64,000 bases of DNA from Mesorhizobium sp. INR15 (GCF_015500075.1 NZ_CP045496.1:3234001-3298000), one strand, 5' to 3'; numbered from the stretch's first letter, positions 31,985 through 41,396 are shown. Program-made: numbers and translations. Notes: generated from the letters alone by a model not told the origin.

Positions 31985-33115
31985 ATGGGCATCCATCACG
32001 GAGCAATTCTCCGAATCCTGCGCGATGACGGTCCGCAGTCGCGTGCCGAACTGGCGCGCCGGACATCCCTGTCGCCGACAGCTCTCACGCATCTGACGGC
32101 TCATCTGCTCAAGGAGGGCACGGTGGTCGAGCTGACCCAGAGCGTGGTCGGTGATGCGCCTGTCGGGCGCCCGGCCATCGGCGTGGCACTGGTGCCCGAT
32201 GCCTTGTCCGTGATTGGCGTGCATATCGGCGCCGGAACCATCCATGCCGCGATCACCGACCTGAAGGCCTCGTCGAAAATCATGGCTTCGGAGCATTTCG
32301 ACACCGCCACCAGCCAGCCGGCGGCCGTCATCGCGAAGGTGGTGCGGATTGTCGAACAGCTGATCAAGAAGACAGGGATACCCCGTTCCCGTCTCATCGG
32401 CCTCGGGCTCGGCGTCCCCGGACCCGTGGACACCAAGCGGCGCCGTAATCTTCAGTCGATCAACTACGACTGGAAGGACGTGCCGTTCGCCGATGAACTG
32501 GAGATGGCACTGCGGATGCCGGTCGTGGTCGAGCACAATGTGAGTGCGATGGCGCTCGCGGAATCGCGCTACGGGATAGGGCGTGACGCAACCGCTCTTC
32601 TGTACATTTATCTGCGAACCGGCCTCGGGGCCGGCCTCGTGATCGACGGCATGCCGTTCCGGCCCGGCGGTCACGGGGCGGTCGAACTCGGCCATGTCCA
32701 GGTGGTCGAAGATGGCGAGCATTGCGCTTGCGGCAACATCGGCTGCCTGGAGACATTCCTGTCGGAGCGCGCCCTGGCCCGGGCGGCTTATATCGACACC
32801 CCGCACCCGAAGCGGCTTCTGGCGGCGGTGGAAAAATACCCCGAGGCCTGGAATGCCGCTCTCCGCCACCTGACGACGGCGATCGCAACGGCGACAAACC
32901 TGCTCAACCCCGACCTGATCGTTTTCGGCGGTCACCTTGCCGAAGCGCCGGAGAGCTTCATCAATCACATCCGCCACGATGTTCCGCCACGTGTCCTGCC
33001 GCCGATGCGCGACATGCTTCGCATCGAGAGGTCGAGCCTTGGCGCCGGTTCCGGTGCCATCGGCGCGGCGGCCGCGGCACTCGATCATTTCTTCTACTCG
33101 GGAGTTTCTAGATGA
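31985..33115 (+). CDS. ROK family transcriptional regulator
   Basis: 376 residues from ATG 31985, fixed by the ribosome site. The N terminus is a winged helix (ILRILRDDGPQSRAELARRT, then TALTHLTAHLLKEGTVVE). The ROK part has VIGVHIGAGTIHAAITDL, GLGLGVPGPVD, VEHNVSAMALAESRYGIG and the zinc motif GEHCACGNIGCLETF. ROK repressors normally sense a sugar or sugar phosphate. It leads a five-gene operon with an ABC transporter and a sulfatase; the ligand may be the transported compound. Its stop overlaps the permease start. Confidence 0.92.
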   Translation: MGIHHGAILRILRDDGPQSRAELARRTSLSPTALTHLTAHLLKEGTVVELTQSVVGDAPVGRPAIGVALVPDALSVIGVHIGAGTIHAAITDLKASSKIMASEHFDTATSQPAAVIAKVVRIVEQLIKKTGIPRSRLIGLGLGVPGPVDTKRRRNLQSINYDWKDVPFADELEMALRMPVVVEHNVSAMALAESRYGIGRDATALLYIYLRTGLGAGLVIDGMPFRPGGHGAVELGHVQVVEDGEHCACGNIGCLETFLSERALARAAYIDTPHPKRLLAAVEKYPEAWNAALRHLTTAIATATNLLNPDLIVFGGHLAEAPESFINHIRHDVPPRVLPPMRDMLRIERSSLGAGSGAIGAAAAALDHFFYSGVSR

Positions 33116-33915
33116 GCCCGGCATTGAAGGCGACACCGTCTTCCGGCGCGCCGAACGAGGGTCGGTCGGTCGATCTCTCCAGCCTTGCGCTCAATCTCGT
33201 CGGTCTGGTCGCCGGCATTGCGATCTGGTGGGCGCTGACGGCGGGCGGTGCGGTCGGGTTACCGCCACCGCCCGAGGTCGCCGCCAGATTCGCGGATCTC
33301 ATATCCAACGGACAGCTCGCCACCGACATCATGTCCAGCCTCGCGCGGGTTTTGACAGGTTTTCTCCTCGGCGTGATCCTGGCGATCCCAGTCGGCTTTG
33401 TCATGGGTTGGTACAAGGTCGCGCGCTCACTCATCGAGCCCTACCTGCAATTCTTCAGGATGATCCCGCCGCTTGCCATAATTCCGCTGGCGATCGTCAC
33501 GATGGGCATCGACGAAACGCCGAAAGTCTTCGTGATTTTCCTGGCGTCCTTCCTTGCAAGCGTCGTTGCTACCTATCAGGGCGTCATCAGCGTCGACCGG
33601 ACGATGATCAACGCCGCGCGCGTACTTGGTGCCGGGGACCTGACGATCTTCCTGCGCGTCATCATCCCGGCCTCGACCCCGTTCATCCTCGTCGGGGTGC
33701 GTATCGGCCTTGGTTCGGCCTGGGCGACGCTGGTCGCCGCCGAACTGATTGCCGCGCAGACCGGCCTCGGCTTCCGCATGCAGCAGGCACAGCTCTATTA
33801 CGACCTGCCGACCATCTTCGTCAGCCTCATCACCATCGGCATTCTCGGCCTTGCCATGGATCGCATCCTGCTCGTGATCGAACGCCGACTGACCATCTGG
33901 CAGGAGCGCGTGTGA
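33112..33915 (+). CDS. ABC transporter permease, nitrate/sulfonate/taurine type
   Basis: 267 residues, start ATG 33112 overlapping the ROK stop. Six membrane segments are expected, with the coupling loop NAARVLGAGDLTIFLRVIIP (EAA-type motif) and later AWATLVAAELIAAQTGLGFR, typical of the SsuC/TauC/NrtB group. The protein forms the inner-membrane channel for a sulfonate, sulfate ester or related anion. The ATPase gene starts within its stop codon (TGATG). Confidence 0.92.
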   Translation: MSPALKATPSSGAPNEGRSVDLSSLALNLVGLVAGIAIWWALTAGGAVGLPPPPEVAARFADLISNGQLATDIMSSLARVLTGFLLGVILAIPVGFVMGWYKVARSLIEPYLQFFRMIPPLAIIPLAIVTMGIDETPKVFVIFLASFLASVVATYQGVISVDRTMINAARVLGAGDLTIFLRVIIPASTPFILVGVRIGLGSAWATLVAAELIAAQTGLGFRMQQAQLYYDLPTIFVSLITIGILGLAMDRILLVIERRLTIWQERV

Positions 33916-34673
33916 TGGAGCCCAAGATCGTCTTCGACAACGTCACGCGCCGGTTCGATCTCAAGGGCAATTCGTTCATAGCACTGGATCGTCTGTCGCT
34001 CGATATCGCCGATGGTGAGTTCGTTACTGTTGTCGGTCCCTCGGGCTGCGGCAAGTCGACGGCGCTCAACATCGCCGCCGGTTTGCTGCGGCCGAGCGAA
34101 GGCGATGTCCTCGTCGATGGCAAGACAGTCGATGGGCCCGGGCCCGAGCGCGGCATGATCTTTCAGCAATACGCGCTCTTTCCCTGGTTGACCGTTCGCC
34201 AGAATGTCGAGTTCGGGCTGCGTATCAAGGGGGAAGCGGCGTCGCGGCGGCGTGAGATCGCCCAGCGCTTCATCGATCTTGTCGGGCTTGGCGACTTCGC
34301 CGACGCGCTGCCAAAGACGCTTTCCGGCGGCATGAAGCAACGCTGCGCAATTGCCCGGGCCTATGCGGTCGATCCTACAATTCTGCTCATGGACGAGCCG
34401 TTCGGCGCGCTCGATGCGCTCACCCGTGTGCAGCTTCAGGACCAGTTGCTCGATACCTGGAGCCGCGAGCGGCGCACGGTGATGTTCATCACCCACGATG
34501 TCGACGAGGCTGTCTATCTCGCCAACAGGGTCATCGTCATGGCGGCGCGGCCAGGGCGGTTGAAGGAGATCATCGACGTTGCGTTGCCTTACCCGAGAAC
34601 CGAGGAAATCCGGCTCTCACCGGAATTCATGAGCATCCGCAACCGCGTTTGGCATGCCGTTTACCACCAGTAA
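33915..34673 (+). CDS. ABC transporter ATP-binding protein, nitrate/sulfonate type
   Basis: 252 residues from ATG 33915; the same frame is open for a long way upstream, but that part is only the shadow of the ROK and permease genes. Walker A GPSGCGKST, Q-loop FQQYALFPWL, signature LSGGMKQRCAIARA, Walker B ILLMDEPFGALD and switch FITHDVDEAV are all intact. Strand and loop pattern fit SsuB/TauB. It powers the permease encoded just before it. Confidence 0.95.
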   Translation: MEPKIVFDNVTRRFDLKGNSFIALDRLSLDIADGEFVTVVGPSGCGKSTALNIAAGLLRPSEGDVLVDGKTVDGPGPERGMIFQQYALFPWLTVRQNVEFGLRIKGEAASRRREIAQRFIDLVGLGDFADALPKTLSGGMKQRCAIARAYAVDPTILLMDEPFGALDALTRVQLQDQLLDTWSRERRTVMFITHDVDEAVYLANRVIVMAARPGRLKEIIDVALPYPRTEEIRLSPEFMSIRNRVWHAVYHQ

Positions 34674-34695
34674 CCAGTAACAGGAGGAGAATAGG

Positions 34696-35670
34696 GTGAC
34701 ACTGACAAGACGGAACTTCCTTGCATCATCGGCGGCACTGGCGACATTTGCCGCCGGCGGCATTTCCGCCAAGGCCACGGGAATGCCCGCGCGCATCGGC
34801 TACAATGGCGACTTCTGGGGCGCCAGCGTTGCTGGCGTGGCCGCCGATCAGGGTTTTTATGCCAAACACGGCGTTGATGCCGATATCAAGGTCTTCACCA
34901 ACGGCCCTATCCAGGTCCAGGCGCTTGGCGCCAACAGCCTGGAGTTCGGCTACCTCGGACCTGGCGCGCTCTGGCTGCCGGCAACCGGCAAGGCCAAAAT
35001 CATCGCCGTCAACGATGTCGGCTTCTCCGACCGGGTCATCGCGCAGGCCGGCATCAAGTCGATCGCCGATCTCAAGGGCAAGAAGGTGGCCATCGCGGCC
35101 GGCACTTCGGGCGACATGTTGCTGCGGTTGGCATTGCGCAAGGCGAACATGGCGATGACCGATCTCGAAGTGGTGCAGATGGACCCGAGCACCATCGTGG
35201 CGGCCTTCGCCTCTAAACAGGTCGATGCGGCCGGCATCTGGTATCCTTTCGTTGGCATTATCAAGACGCGGGTTCCCGATCTGGTGGAACTGGCCAAGAA
35301 CGACGACTTCTATCCGGAAACCACGTTTCCGAGCGTCTTCATCGCCCGCAATGATCTTATCGATGGCAATCCCGATCTCGTTCGCAACGTGGTCCGCGCC
35401 ATCAAGGACGCGCAGGATTTCCGCGCCGCCAACCAAGACAAGGCGATAGAGATCACTTCGAAGCTGCTCGGCATTCCGGGAGACCAGCTGAAGACGGAGG
35501 CCGGCTACGGCCGCTTCATGACCTCGGCCGAACTCATCAAGCTCACCAAGGACGGCACCGTGAACGGCTGGTTCTCGACGATGAACGAGCTGTTCAAGAC
35601 CTTCGGCAAGTTCGCGACCTCGCTCGACCCCAAGGAATACTATCTCGGCGATCAATACATCGCGGCCTGA
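34696..35670 (+). CDS. ABC transporter substrate-binding protein, SsuA/TauA-like
   Basis: 324 residues from GTG 34696, with AGGAGGAGAA 5 bases upstream. The N terminus TLTRRNFLASSAALATFAAG looks like a Tat signal, so it may fold before export. The mature part has IGYNGDFWGASVAGVAADQG, FYAKHGVDADIKVF, IADLKGKKVAIAAGTSGDML and VVQMDPSTIVAAFASKQVDA, the NMT1/SsuA pattern. It would deliver a sulfonate, sulfate ester or similar ligand to the permease. A hairpin 20 bases after its stop separates it from the sulfatase gene. Confidence 0.9.
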   Translation: MTLTRRNFLASSAALATFAAGGISAKATGMPARIGYNGDFWGASVAGVAADQGFYAKHGVDADIKVFTNGPIQVQALGANSLEFGYLGPGALWLPATGKAKIIAVNDVGFSDRVIAQAGIKSIADLKGKKVAIAAGTSGDMLLRLALRKANMAMTDLEVVQMDPSTIVAAFASKQVDAAGIWYPFVGIIKTRVPDLVELAKNDDFYPETTFPSVFIARNDLIDGNPDLVRNVVRAIKDAQDFRAANQDKAIEITSKLLGIPGDQLKTEAGYGRFMTSAELIKLTKDGTVNGWFSTMNELFKTFGKFATSLDPKEYYLGDQYIAA

Positions 35671-35690
35671 AACCGGCCTTTGAAAAACCG

Positions 35691-35714
35691 CCAGCCCCCG
35701 GCGAGCCGGGGCTG
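35691..35714 (+). terminator. Intra-operon hairpin before the sulfatase gene
   Basis: CCAGCCCCCGGC and GCCGGGGCTGG pair, with one bulged C, around a two-base turn. It stands between the binding-protein gene and the sulfatase. It may lower sulfatase expression relative to the transporter or stabilise the upstream message. No T run follows. Confidence 0.6.
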
Positions 35715-35747
35715 GTGTCCTGACAATCATACAGCGGCGAGCCATTC

Positions 35748-37244
35748 ATGAACGTTCTCTACATCGACATCGACAGCCTGAGGCGCGACCACCTCGGCTG
35801 CTACGGCTACCATCGCAACACTTCTCCCGTCATCGACGGCCTTGCCCGCGACGGTATCCGCTTCGAGAACGTCTATGTTTCGGACGTGCCTTGCCATCCG
35901 TCGCGCACGGCGCTGTGGAGCGGCCGTCACGGAATGAGGACCGGCGTGGTCGGCCATGGCGGCACCGCCTGCGAGCCGTTCCGCGAAGGCGCTGAAAGAG
36001 CCTGGGCCGGCACTTTCTACGAAGAAGGCTGGATGCGGGCGCTGCGCGATCTCGGCTATCACACCACGACGATCAGCAGTTTCGGCGAGCGGCACGGCTG
36101 CTGGCACTGGTATGCCGGGTTCAACGAAATCATCAATCCTGGAAAGGCCGGCATGGAAAATGCCGACGAGGTCTCGGCGCTGGCGCTCGACTGGCTGAAG
36201 CGCAATGGTTCGGCCAGGAAGTGGTTCCTGCACGTCAATGTCTGGGATCCGCACACACCCTATCGCGCACCTGACAGCTTCGGCGACCCCTTCGCCGACA
36301 AGCCGCTTCCCGACTGGATGACTGAGACGGTTTTCAACAGAAGCCATGCCGGCTATGGCCCGCACAGCCCGCAGGAGCCCTCGGGCTTCGACGTTTCACC
36401 GGGCGGATCGGAGTACTGGCGCATGCCTTCTCCGATCAGCGACATGGGCAAGGTCAAGGCATGGTTTGACGGCTACGATACCGGCGTGCTCTACGCGGAC
36501 CACCATGTCGGCCTCATCATCGAAGAGTTGAAGCGGCAGAACCTGCTTGATGATACGATCATCGTCATCGGCGCCGATCACGGCGAGAATCTCGGCGAAC
36601 TCAATGTCTGGGGTGACCACCAGACCGCCGACGAATTCACCTGCAACGTACCGCTTGTTATCCGCTGGCCCGGCGCCGACGATCTGCGAGGCGTCAACAG
36701 CGGGCTGCACTATCATTTCGACTGGGCGGCGACGCTGATCGATCGGCTGGGCGGCAGCGTGCCGGGATTGTGGGATGGGCGCTCCTTCGCGCCGGCGCTG
36801 GCGGCTGGCGAGGATGGCGGCCGCGACTTCCTGGTACTCAGCCAGGGCGCCTGGGCCGTGCAGCGCGGCGTGCGCTTCCGGCTCGATGGGGCCGACTGGC
36901 TGATGCTGCGCACCTATCATGACGGTTACAAGGATTTCGGCCCCATCAGCCTGTTCAACCTGAGTGAGGATCCACACGAGCAACATGATCTCTCGACCTC
37001 GCGCCACGATGTGGTCGAGCACGCCAGCCGTCTGCTTGAAGACTGGCGCACCGCAATGACCGCCAGAAGCGACAGCGACGTCGATCCGCTGGTGACGGTG
37101 CTGAAGGAGGGGGGGCCCTTCCATTGCCTTGGCGAGCTTCCCGGCTACCTTGAGCGATTGCGGCGGACCGGCCGCGAAGCAGCGGCAACGGCACTGGAGC
37201 AGCGTCACCCGGCACCACCGCCACGCAGGAAATCCCTGAACTGA
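35748..37244 (+). CDS. Type I sulfatase (formylglycine-dependent)
   Basis: 498 residues, no signal peptide, so cytosolic. The active-site motif is C49-H-P-S-R53 (VPCHPSRTALWSGR), the C-x-P-S-R sequence that a maturase turns into formylglycine. Metal ligands are seen in IDIDSLRRDHLGCYGY at the N terminus and VIGADHGENLGE later; HVNVWDPHTPYRAPDS is the usual middle motif. It would cleave a sulfate ester brought in by the adjacent transporter. The substrate, perhaps a sulfated sugar given the ROK regulator, is inference. No maturase gene is in the window. Confidence 0.92.
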   Translation: MNVLYIDIDSLRRDHLGCYGYHRNTSPVIDGLARDGIRFENVYVSDVPCHPSRTALWSGRHGMRTGVVGHGGTACEPFREGAERAWAGTFYEEGWMRALRDLGYHTTTISSFGERHGCWHWYAGFNEIINPGKAGMENADEVSALALDWLKRNGSARKWFLHVNVWDPHTPYRAPDSFGDPFADKPLPDWMTETVFNRSHAGYGPHSPQEPSGFDVSPGGSEYWRMPSPISDMGKVKAWFDGYDTGVLYADHHVGLIIEELKRQNLLDDTIIVIGADHGENLGELNVWGDHQTADEFTCNVPLVIRWPGADDLRGVNSGLHYHFDWAATLIDRLGGSVPGLWDGRSFAPALAAGEDGGRDFLVLSQGAWAVQRGVRFRLDGADWLMLRTYHDGYKDFGPISLFNLSEDPHEQHDLSTSRHDVVEHASRLLEDWRTAMTARSDSDVDPLVTVLKEGGPFHCLGELPGYLERLRRTGREAAATALEQRHPAPPPRRKSLN

Positions 37245-37382
37245 CCAGGCGCTGGAGAGGCGGGTTGCGGCAACTCCACCCTTGAGTACCGAACGTCACC
37301 TGTTGCTCCTGCGCGGTGGTCTATTGCCACCTCGTCCGGCGTCTGATTACCTCTGGTTGCTTTCAGACATTGGGAGGAAACC

Positions 37383-37568
37383 ATGGCCGAAGTCTTGAAA
37401 CCCGGAGATATCGTTTGCCTGAAATCAGGGGGGCCAAAGATGACCGTCAGCTCTCCAGCCGCATCGGGTCTCTACCTTTGCCATTGGTTCAACCGTGAGG
37501 GCGACGCCTGGACGCCGCAGCACGCCGCCTTCAAACCGGAACAGTTAAAATCAGCCGATCCCTCATAG
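37383..37568 (+). CDS. DUF2158 (YodC-like) small protein
   Basis: 61 residues, with GGGAGGAAACC before the ATG. The pattern LKPGDIVCLKSGGPKMTVS then LYLCHWFNREGDAW and FKPEQLK is that of YodC-type DUF2158 proteins, small cytosolic beta folds of unknown function. It stands alone, followed by a strong terminator 8 bases after the stop. Confidence 0.88.
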   Translation: MAEVLKPGDIVCLKSGGPKMTVSSPAASGLYLCHWFNREGDAWTPQHAAFKPEQLKSADPS

Positions 37569-37576
37569 GCGCGGAT

Positions 37577-37601
37577 CCCGTCGCGGCAGTGCCGCGACGG
37601 G
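37577..37601. terminator. Bidirectional terminator between convergent genes
   Basis: A perfect 11-bp stem, CCCGTCGCGGC with GCCGCGACGGG, around the 3-base loop AGT. It lies between the DUF2158 stop (+) and the molybdenum-subunit stop (-) and can serve both. Confidence 0.85.
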
Positions 37602-37607
37602 CCGGGA

Positions 37608-39902
37608 CTAGATCAATTTCTCCAGCGTGATCGGCAGGTCGCGCACGCGCTTGCCGGTGGCGTGGAAGACGGCGTTGGCGATCGCGGGTGCTATGCCGAC
37701 GATGGCCAGTTCGCCGACGCCCTTGCCGCCAAGCACCGAGGAATGCAGGTCGGGAATGCCGACCGAGATCACCTCGATGTCGGGAATGTCAGCATTGGTC
37801 GGCACCAGATAGTCGGCGAGGTTGTTGTTGACGATGCGGCCGTGGCGGCGGTCGACGATGCCTTCCTCGAGCAGCGCCTGGCCGATGCCCATGATGATGC
37901 CGCCCTTCCACTGGCTTTCGGCCAGTTTCGGGTTGTAGAGCCGGCCTGAGTCCAGCGCCGAGACCACGCGCGACACCCGCACCGTGCCAAAATCCTCGTC
38001 AACGCGCACCTCGATGAAATGCGCGCACCAGCTGTGGCGGGAATAGTCGCCCTCGGTGTGGGGAATGGACGATGCGACCGTGGTATAGGTCTTGTAGCGC
38101 TCCTCGGCGGTCGCGCTGGCCGGCATTGTGTCGCCCATCGCTTCGATCTGGTCGCGGCCGATGCTGGCGAGCAGTTCGGCGATCGAGACATCGGGGCCGT
38201 CGCCGCGCGGCGAGGAAATGCGGCCATCGGCGACCACCAGCGTGTTGGCCTGCAGCGCATGGAAGGGCGAGCGCGGATCGCTGATGGCCAAGCCCACCAG
38301 TTGATCAAGCACCGAGGTCGCCGCCTTGTAGACCGCACCGGTCATCACGACGGCCAGCCGCGAGCCGCCGGTGACGCCGGCGCGGGGAAAGCGGGAATCG
38401 CCCAGCTTGACCACGACATCGCCCGCCGGCACGCCGACCGTCTCGGCGGCGGTCTGCGCCAGGATGGTGTAGGTGCCCTGGCCCATGTCGATCGAGGAGC
38501 TTTCGACCTCGACCGAACCATCGGCAAGGATGCGAACGATGGCCTCGCCATAGGTGCGCCGCACCGGATAGGTGCCGGCGGCGACACCCCAGCCGATCAA
38601 CTGGTTGCCGTCGCGCATCGAGCGTGGTTTCGGATCGCGCTTCGACCAGCCGAAGCGTTCCGCGCCTGCTGCGAAAGCCTCGCGCAACTGCCTGGTCGAC
38701 CACGGTTTTTTCGCATGCGGATCCTCTTCGGCATAGTTCAAGAGCCGTATCGCCAGCGGATCGATGCCAACTTCATAGGCGAGTTCGTCGATGGCGCATT
38801 CGATGCCGAAGGCCGAGGGGTTTTCGCCCGGCGCGCGCATGGCGCCCGGCATGACCGTGTTGACCCGCACGACGTTCTGCCTGGAGGAGAAATTGGGCGT
38901 CGCGTACATGATCGAGGTGACCGATCCCAGTGGCTCGACCCACATGCCGTCCATCGAGGTTTCGTTGACGCCGCGATGCACGATGGACTGGAGTTTTCCG
39001 TCGCTGCCGGCGCCAAGCGCCAGTGTCTGGCGGGTCGAGGCGCGGCCGCCATAGGCGGTGAACGTCTGCGGCCGGGTGACGACCAGTTTCACCGGACGGT
39101 CGAGCATTTTCGCGGCGAGGGCCGCGACAGCACTATGCGCCAGCGCCAGTGCCTTGGAGCCGAAGCCGCCGCCGATATAGGGCGAGACCAGGCGCACGTT
39201 CTCGAAGGGAATGGCGAACCATTCGCAATAGGTGCGCGCCATGCCGTCCAGCCATTGGCTGGGCTCCCACACGGTCAGATGCTCGCCTTCCCAATGCGCG
39301 ATCAGCCCGTGCGGCTCCATCGGCGCCTGGTATTCGCGCGGCGTGGTGTAGGCACCGCAAATGCGCACCGGGGCCGAGGTGAAGGCGGTGTTGGCATCGC
39401 CCCATTCCTTGGTCATCATCTCGATCGGAAAGCCGTCGCCGGCCTTGGGATCGTTGAGGTCGACGATGGCAGGTGTCTCGTCATAGGTCACCTTGACCAT
39501 GGCCGCCGCGGCGACAGCCTGCTCGAAGGTTTCCGCGATCACCGCCGCGACATGCTGCCCGGAAAAGGTGATGTCGCGCGCCAGCGGACAGTACGGGACG
39601 TCAGGTGGCGGCGTGCCCAGCCAGTCCGAGGCGGTGCGCAGCGGCATGGCATTGTCCGGCGTCAGCACCAGCAGCACGCCCGGCGCGGCTTGCGCGTCGG
39701 TTGTGTCGATGGAGCGCACGCGGCCGGCGGCTACAGTGCTTTCAACGAGCGCCGCATAGGCCAGCCCTTCAAGCTGTTGCTCGACCGCGTATTTCGCAGC
39801 ACCGGTGATCTTGGCCGGTCCGTCGACGCGCGACAGCCGGCCGCCAACGGCCTCGGCGCCGCCATCTGAAGCATCGCCATGTCTTGTGATGTGAACGGTC
39901 AT
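37608..39902 (-). CDS. Aldehyde oxidoreductase molybdenum-binding subunit (PaoC-like)
   Basis: 764 residues from ATG 39902, which overlaps the FAD-subunit stop as ATGA. Xanthine-dehydrogenase fold: VDGPAKITGAAKYAVEQQ at the N terminus, VSPYIGGGFGSKALAL for cofactor binding, SSIDMGQGTYTILAQ, and KGVGELAIVG near the C terminus with the active-site glutamate. It carries the molybdopterin cofactor, probably the cytosine dinucleotide form, and oxidises aldehydes with water as oxygen source. It forms an alpha-beta-gamma complex with the next two subunits. The substrate is unknown. Confidence 0.92.
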   Translation of the reverse strand: MTVHITRHGDASDGGAEAVGGRLSRVDGPAKITGAAKYAVEQQLEGLAYAALVESTVAAGRVRSIDTTDAQAAPGVLLVLTPDNAMPLRTASDWLGTPPPDVPYCPLARDITFSGQHVAAVIAETFEQAVAAAAMVKVTYDETPAIVDLNDPKAGDGFPIEMMTKEWGDANTAFTSAPVRICGAYTTPREYQAPMEPHGLIAHWEGEHLTVWEPSQWLDGMARTYCEWFAIPFENVRLVSPYIGGGFGSKALALAHSAVAALAAKMLDRPVKLVVTRPQTFTAYGGRASTRQTLALGAGSDGKLQSIVHRGVNETSMDGMWVEPLGSVTSIMYATPNFSSRQNVVRVNTVMPGAMRAPGENPSAFGIECAIDELAYEVGIDPLAIRLLNYAEEDPHAKKPWSTRQLREAFAAGAERFGWSKRDPKPRSMRDGNQLIGWGVAAGTYPVRRTYGEAIVRILADGSVEVESSSIDMGQGTYTILAQTAAETVGVPAGDVVVKLGDSRFPRAGVTGGSRLAVVMTGAVYKAATSVLDQLVGLAISDPRSPFHALQANTLVVADGRISSPRGDGPDVSIAELLASIGRDQIEAMGDTMPASATAEERYKTYTTVASSIPHTEGDYSRHSWCAHFIEVRVDEDFGTVRVSRVVSALDSGRLYNPKLAESQWKGGIIMGIGQALLEEGIVDRRHGRIVNNNLADYLVPTNADIPDIEVISVGIPDLHSSVLGGKGVGELAIVGIAPAIANAVFHATGKRVRDLPITLEKLI

Positions 39903-40882
39903 GCGGCGTCTCCCAGCTTGAGGATGGCACGGGCGACAACGCGCGGCGCCAGTTCGATCTTGTAGTGGTTGGCGCCATGGTCGACGGCGCCTTCGACCGC
40001 GAGCAGGCTGGCCTGCCGGACAGTCTCGGCTTCCAGCACCTTGCCCTTCAGCGCGTCCTCGACGGCGCGTACGCGCCACGGCCTTGTCGCAACGCCGCCG
40101 AGCGCGACGCGAAGGTCGCGGATCGTGCGGCCATCGGCTTCGAACTCGATGCCGACAGCCGCACTGGCCGCAGCGAATTCGTAGGACTGCCGGTCGCGCA
40201 CCTTGAGGTAGGTCGAGCGCCGGGCGGCGGGTGAGGCGGGGATGCTGATCGCGGTGATCATTTCGCCCGGCGCGATCGGATGTTCACGGTCCGGCGTGTC
40301 GCCCGGCAGCAGGAAGAAATCGTCGACCGTCAATTGGCGGTCGCCGAGATGAACCACCGCGTCGAAGGCAACGAGGGCGGTGGCGAGATCGCCGGGATAT
40401 ATGGCAATGCAGGCGTCGCTGGTGCCAAGCACCGCATGGCCACGGTTGACGCCGCCAATGGCCGAACAGCCGCTGCCAGGCGTGCGCTTGTTGCAGGCTG
40501 GGAAGTTGGCCGGATCTCGGAAATAGCCGCAGCGCGTGCGCTGCATCAGGTTGCCGCCGATGGTCGCCATGTTGCGCAATTGCGCGGACGCGGCCTGCCA
40601 CAGGGCTTCCGAGACAGCGGGAAAATGTTCGCGAATGCCGGCATCTTCGGCGACATGGCTCATCTTGGCCAGAGCGCCGATCGTGGCGCCGTGGGCACCG
40701 GCTTCGATGCTGTCCATCCCCAGGAGATGGGTGATGTCGACCAGGCTGTCCGGCTCGGCGACGCCGCATTTGGCGAGATCGATCAGCGTCGTGCCGCCGG
40801 CCAGGAGCATGGCGCCGGGCAAGGCGGCGGCGCGGCGTGCCTCGTCAGGGGATTGTGCGCGGAGATAGGAAAAATCCCTCAT
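39899..40882 (-). CDS. Aldehyde oxidoreductase FAD-binding subunit (PaoB-like)
   Basis: 327 residues, start ATG 40882 overlapping the iron-sulfur subunit stop. FAD motifs AMLLAGGTTLIDLAK and ASAQLRNMATIGGNLMQRTR are clear. A Cys-rich insert, RCGYFRDPANFPACNKRTPG followed by SGCSAIGG, matches the extra 4Fe-4S loop seen in E. coli PaoB, which points to the Pao rather than the plain xanthine dehydrogenase group. It passes electrons from the molybdenum centre and 2Fe-2S clusters to the final acceptor. Confidence 0.92.
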   Translation of the reverse strand: MRDFSYLRAQSPDEARRAAALPGAMLLAGGTTLIDLAKCGVAEPDSLVDITHLLGMDSIEAGAHGATIGALAKMSHVAEDAGIREHFPAVSEALWQAASAQLRNMATIGGNLMQRTRCGYFRDPANFPACNKRTPGSGCSAIGGVNRGHAVLGTSDACIAIYPGDLATALVAFDAVVHLGDRQLTVDDFFLLPGDTPDREHPIAPGEMITAISIPASPAARRSTYLKVRDRQSYEFAAASAAVGIEFEADGRTIRDLRVALGGVATRPWRVRAVEDALKGKVLEAETVRQASLLAVEGAVDHGANHYKIELAPRVVARAILKLGDAA

Positions 40883-41346
40883 GACGCGACCTCCAGGGCC
40901 GCCTGGCGCACGGCGGCGACAATGTGCGGATAGGCGCCGCAGCGGCAGAGATTGCCAGCCATGTATTCGCGGATCTCGTCGTCCGAGCCGGCATGGCCCT
41001 CGCGGATACAGGCCACCGCCGACATGATCTGGCCAGGGGTGCAGTAACCACACTGGAAAGCGTCCTGCTCGAGGAAGGCAGCCTGCACGGGATGCAGTTC
41101 ACCCTCCCGTGCAAGCCCCTCTATGGTGGTGATTGTGCGTCCCTCAACCTGCGCGGCGAGCGTCAGGCAGGCCAGCACACGCTCACCGTCGACATGCACG
41201 GTGCAGGCACCGCACTGGCCGTGGTCGCAGCCCTTCTTGGTGCCGGTCAGGCCGAGATGCTCACGCAAGGCATCGAGCAGCGTGACGCGCGGTTCGGCGT
41301 CGAGCGTGTGGGGCTGGCCGTTGATATCGAGATTAAGTGTTGTCAT
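40879..41346 (-). CDS. Aldehyde oxidoreductase 2Fe-2S subunit (PaoA-like)
   Basis: 155 residues. The plant-type cluster ligands are in KKGCDHGQCGACTVHVDG with a later Cys in LACLT; the second cluster has FQCGYCTPGQIM and GNLCRCGAYPHI. Unlike E. coli PaoA, there is no Tat signal, so the complex should be cytosolic. It is the first gene of the oxidoreductase operon. Between it and the TetR gene lie a palindromic repeat unit (41397-41550) and a likely operator (41625-41648). Confidence 0.93.
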   Translation of the reverse strand: MTTLNLDINGQPHTLDAEPRVTLLDALREHLGLTGTKKGCDHGQCGACTVHVDGERVLACLTLAAQVEGRTITTIEGLAREGELHPVQAAFLEQDAFQCGYCTPGQIMSAVACIREGHAGSDDEIREYMAGNLCRCGAYPHIVAAVRQAALEVAS

Positions 41347-41396
41347 TGGGCGTCTGGCTCCAGTTGCTTGACGCGGATGGGGAGGGCGGAGGGCAC

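Noticed and set aside
32937..33914. An upstream extension of the ABC ATPase by about 326 residues
   Set aside because: This stretch overlaps the ROK regulator and permease genes and has Arg/Ser-rich shadow composition; the ATPase proper starts at 33915 with a TGATG overlap.
38019..39869. A 616-residue open frame on the plus strand
   Set aside because: Shadow of the molybdenum subunit, which has all expected cofactor motifs and is tightly overlapped with its partner genes.
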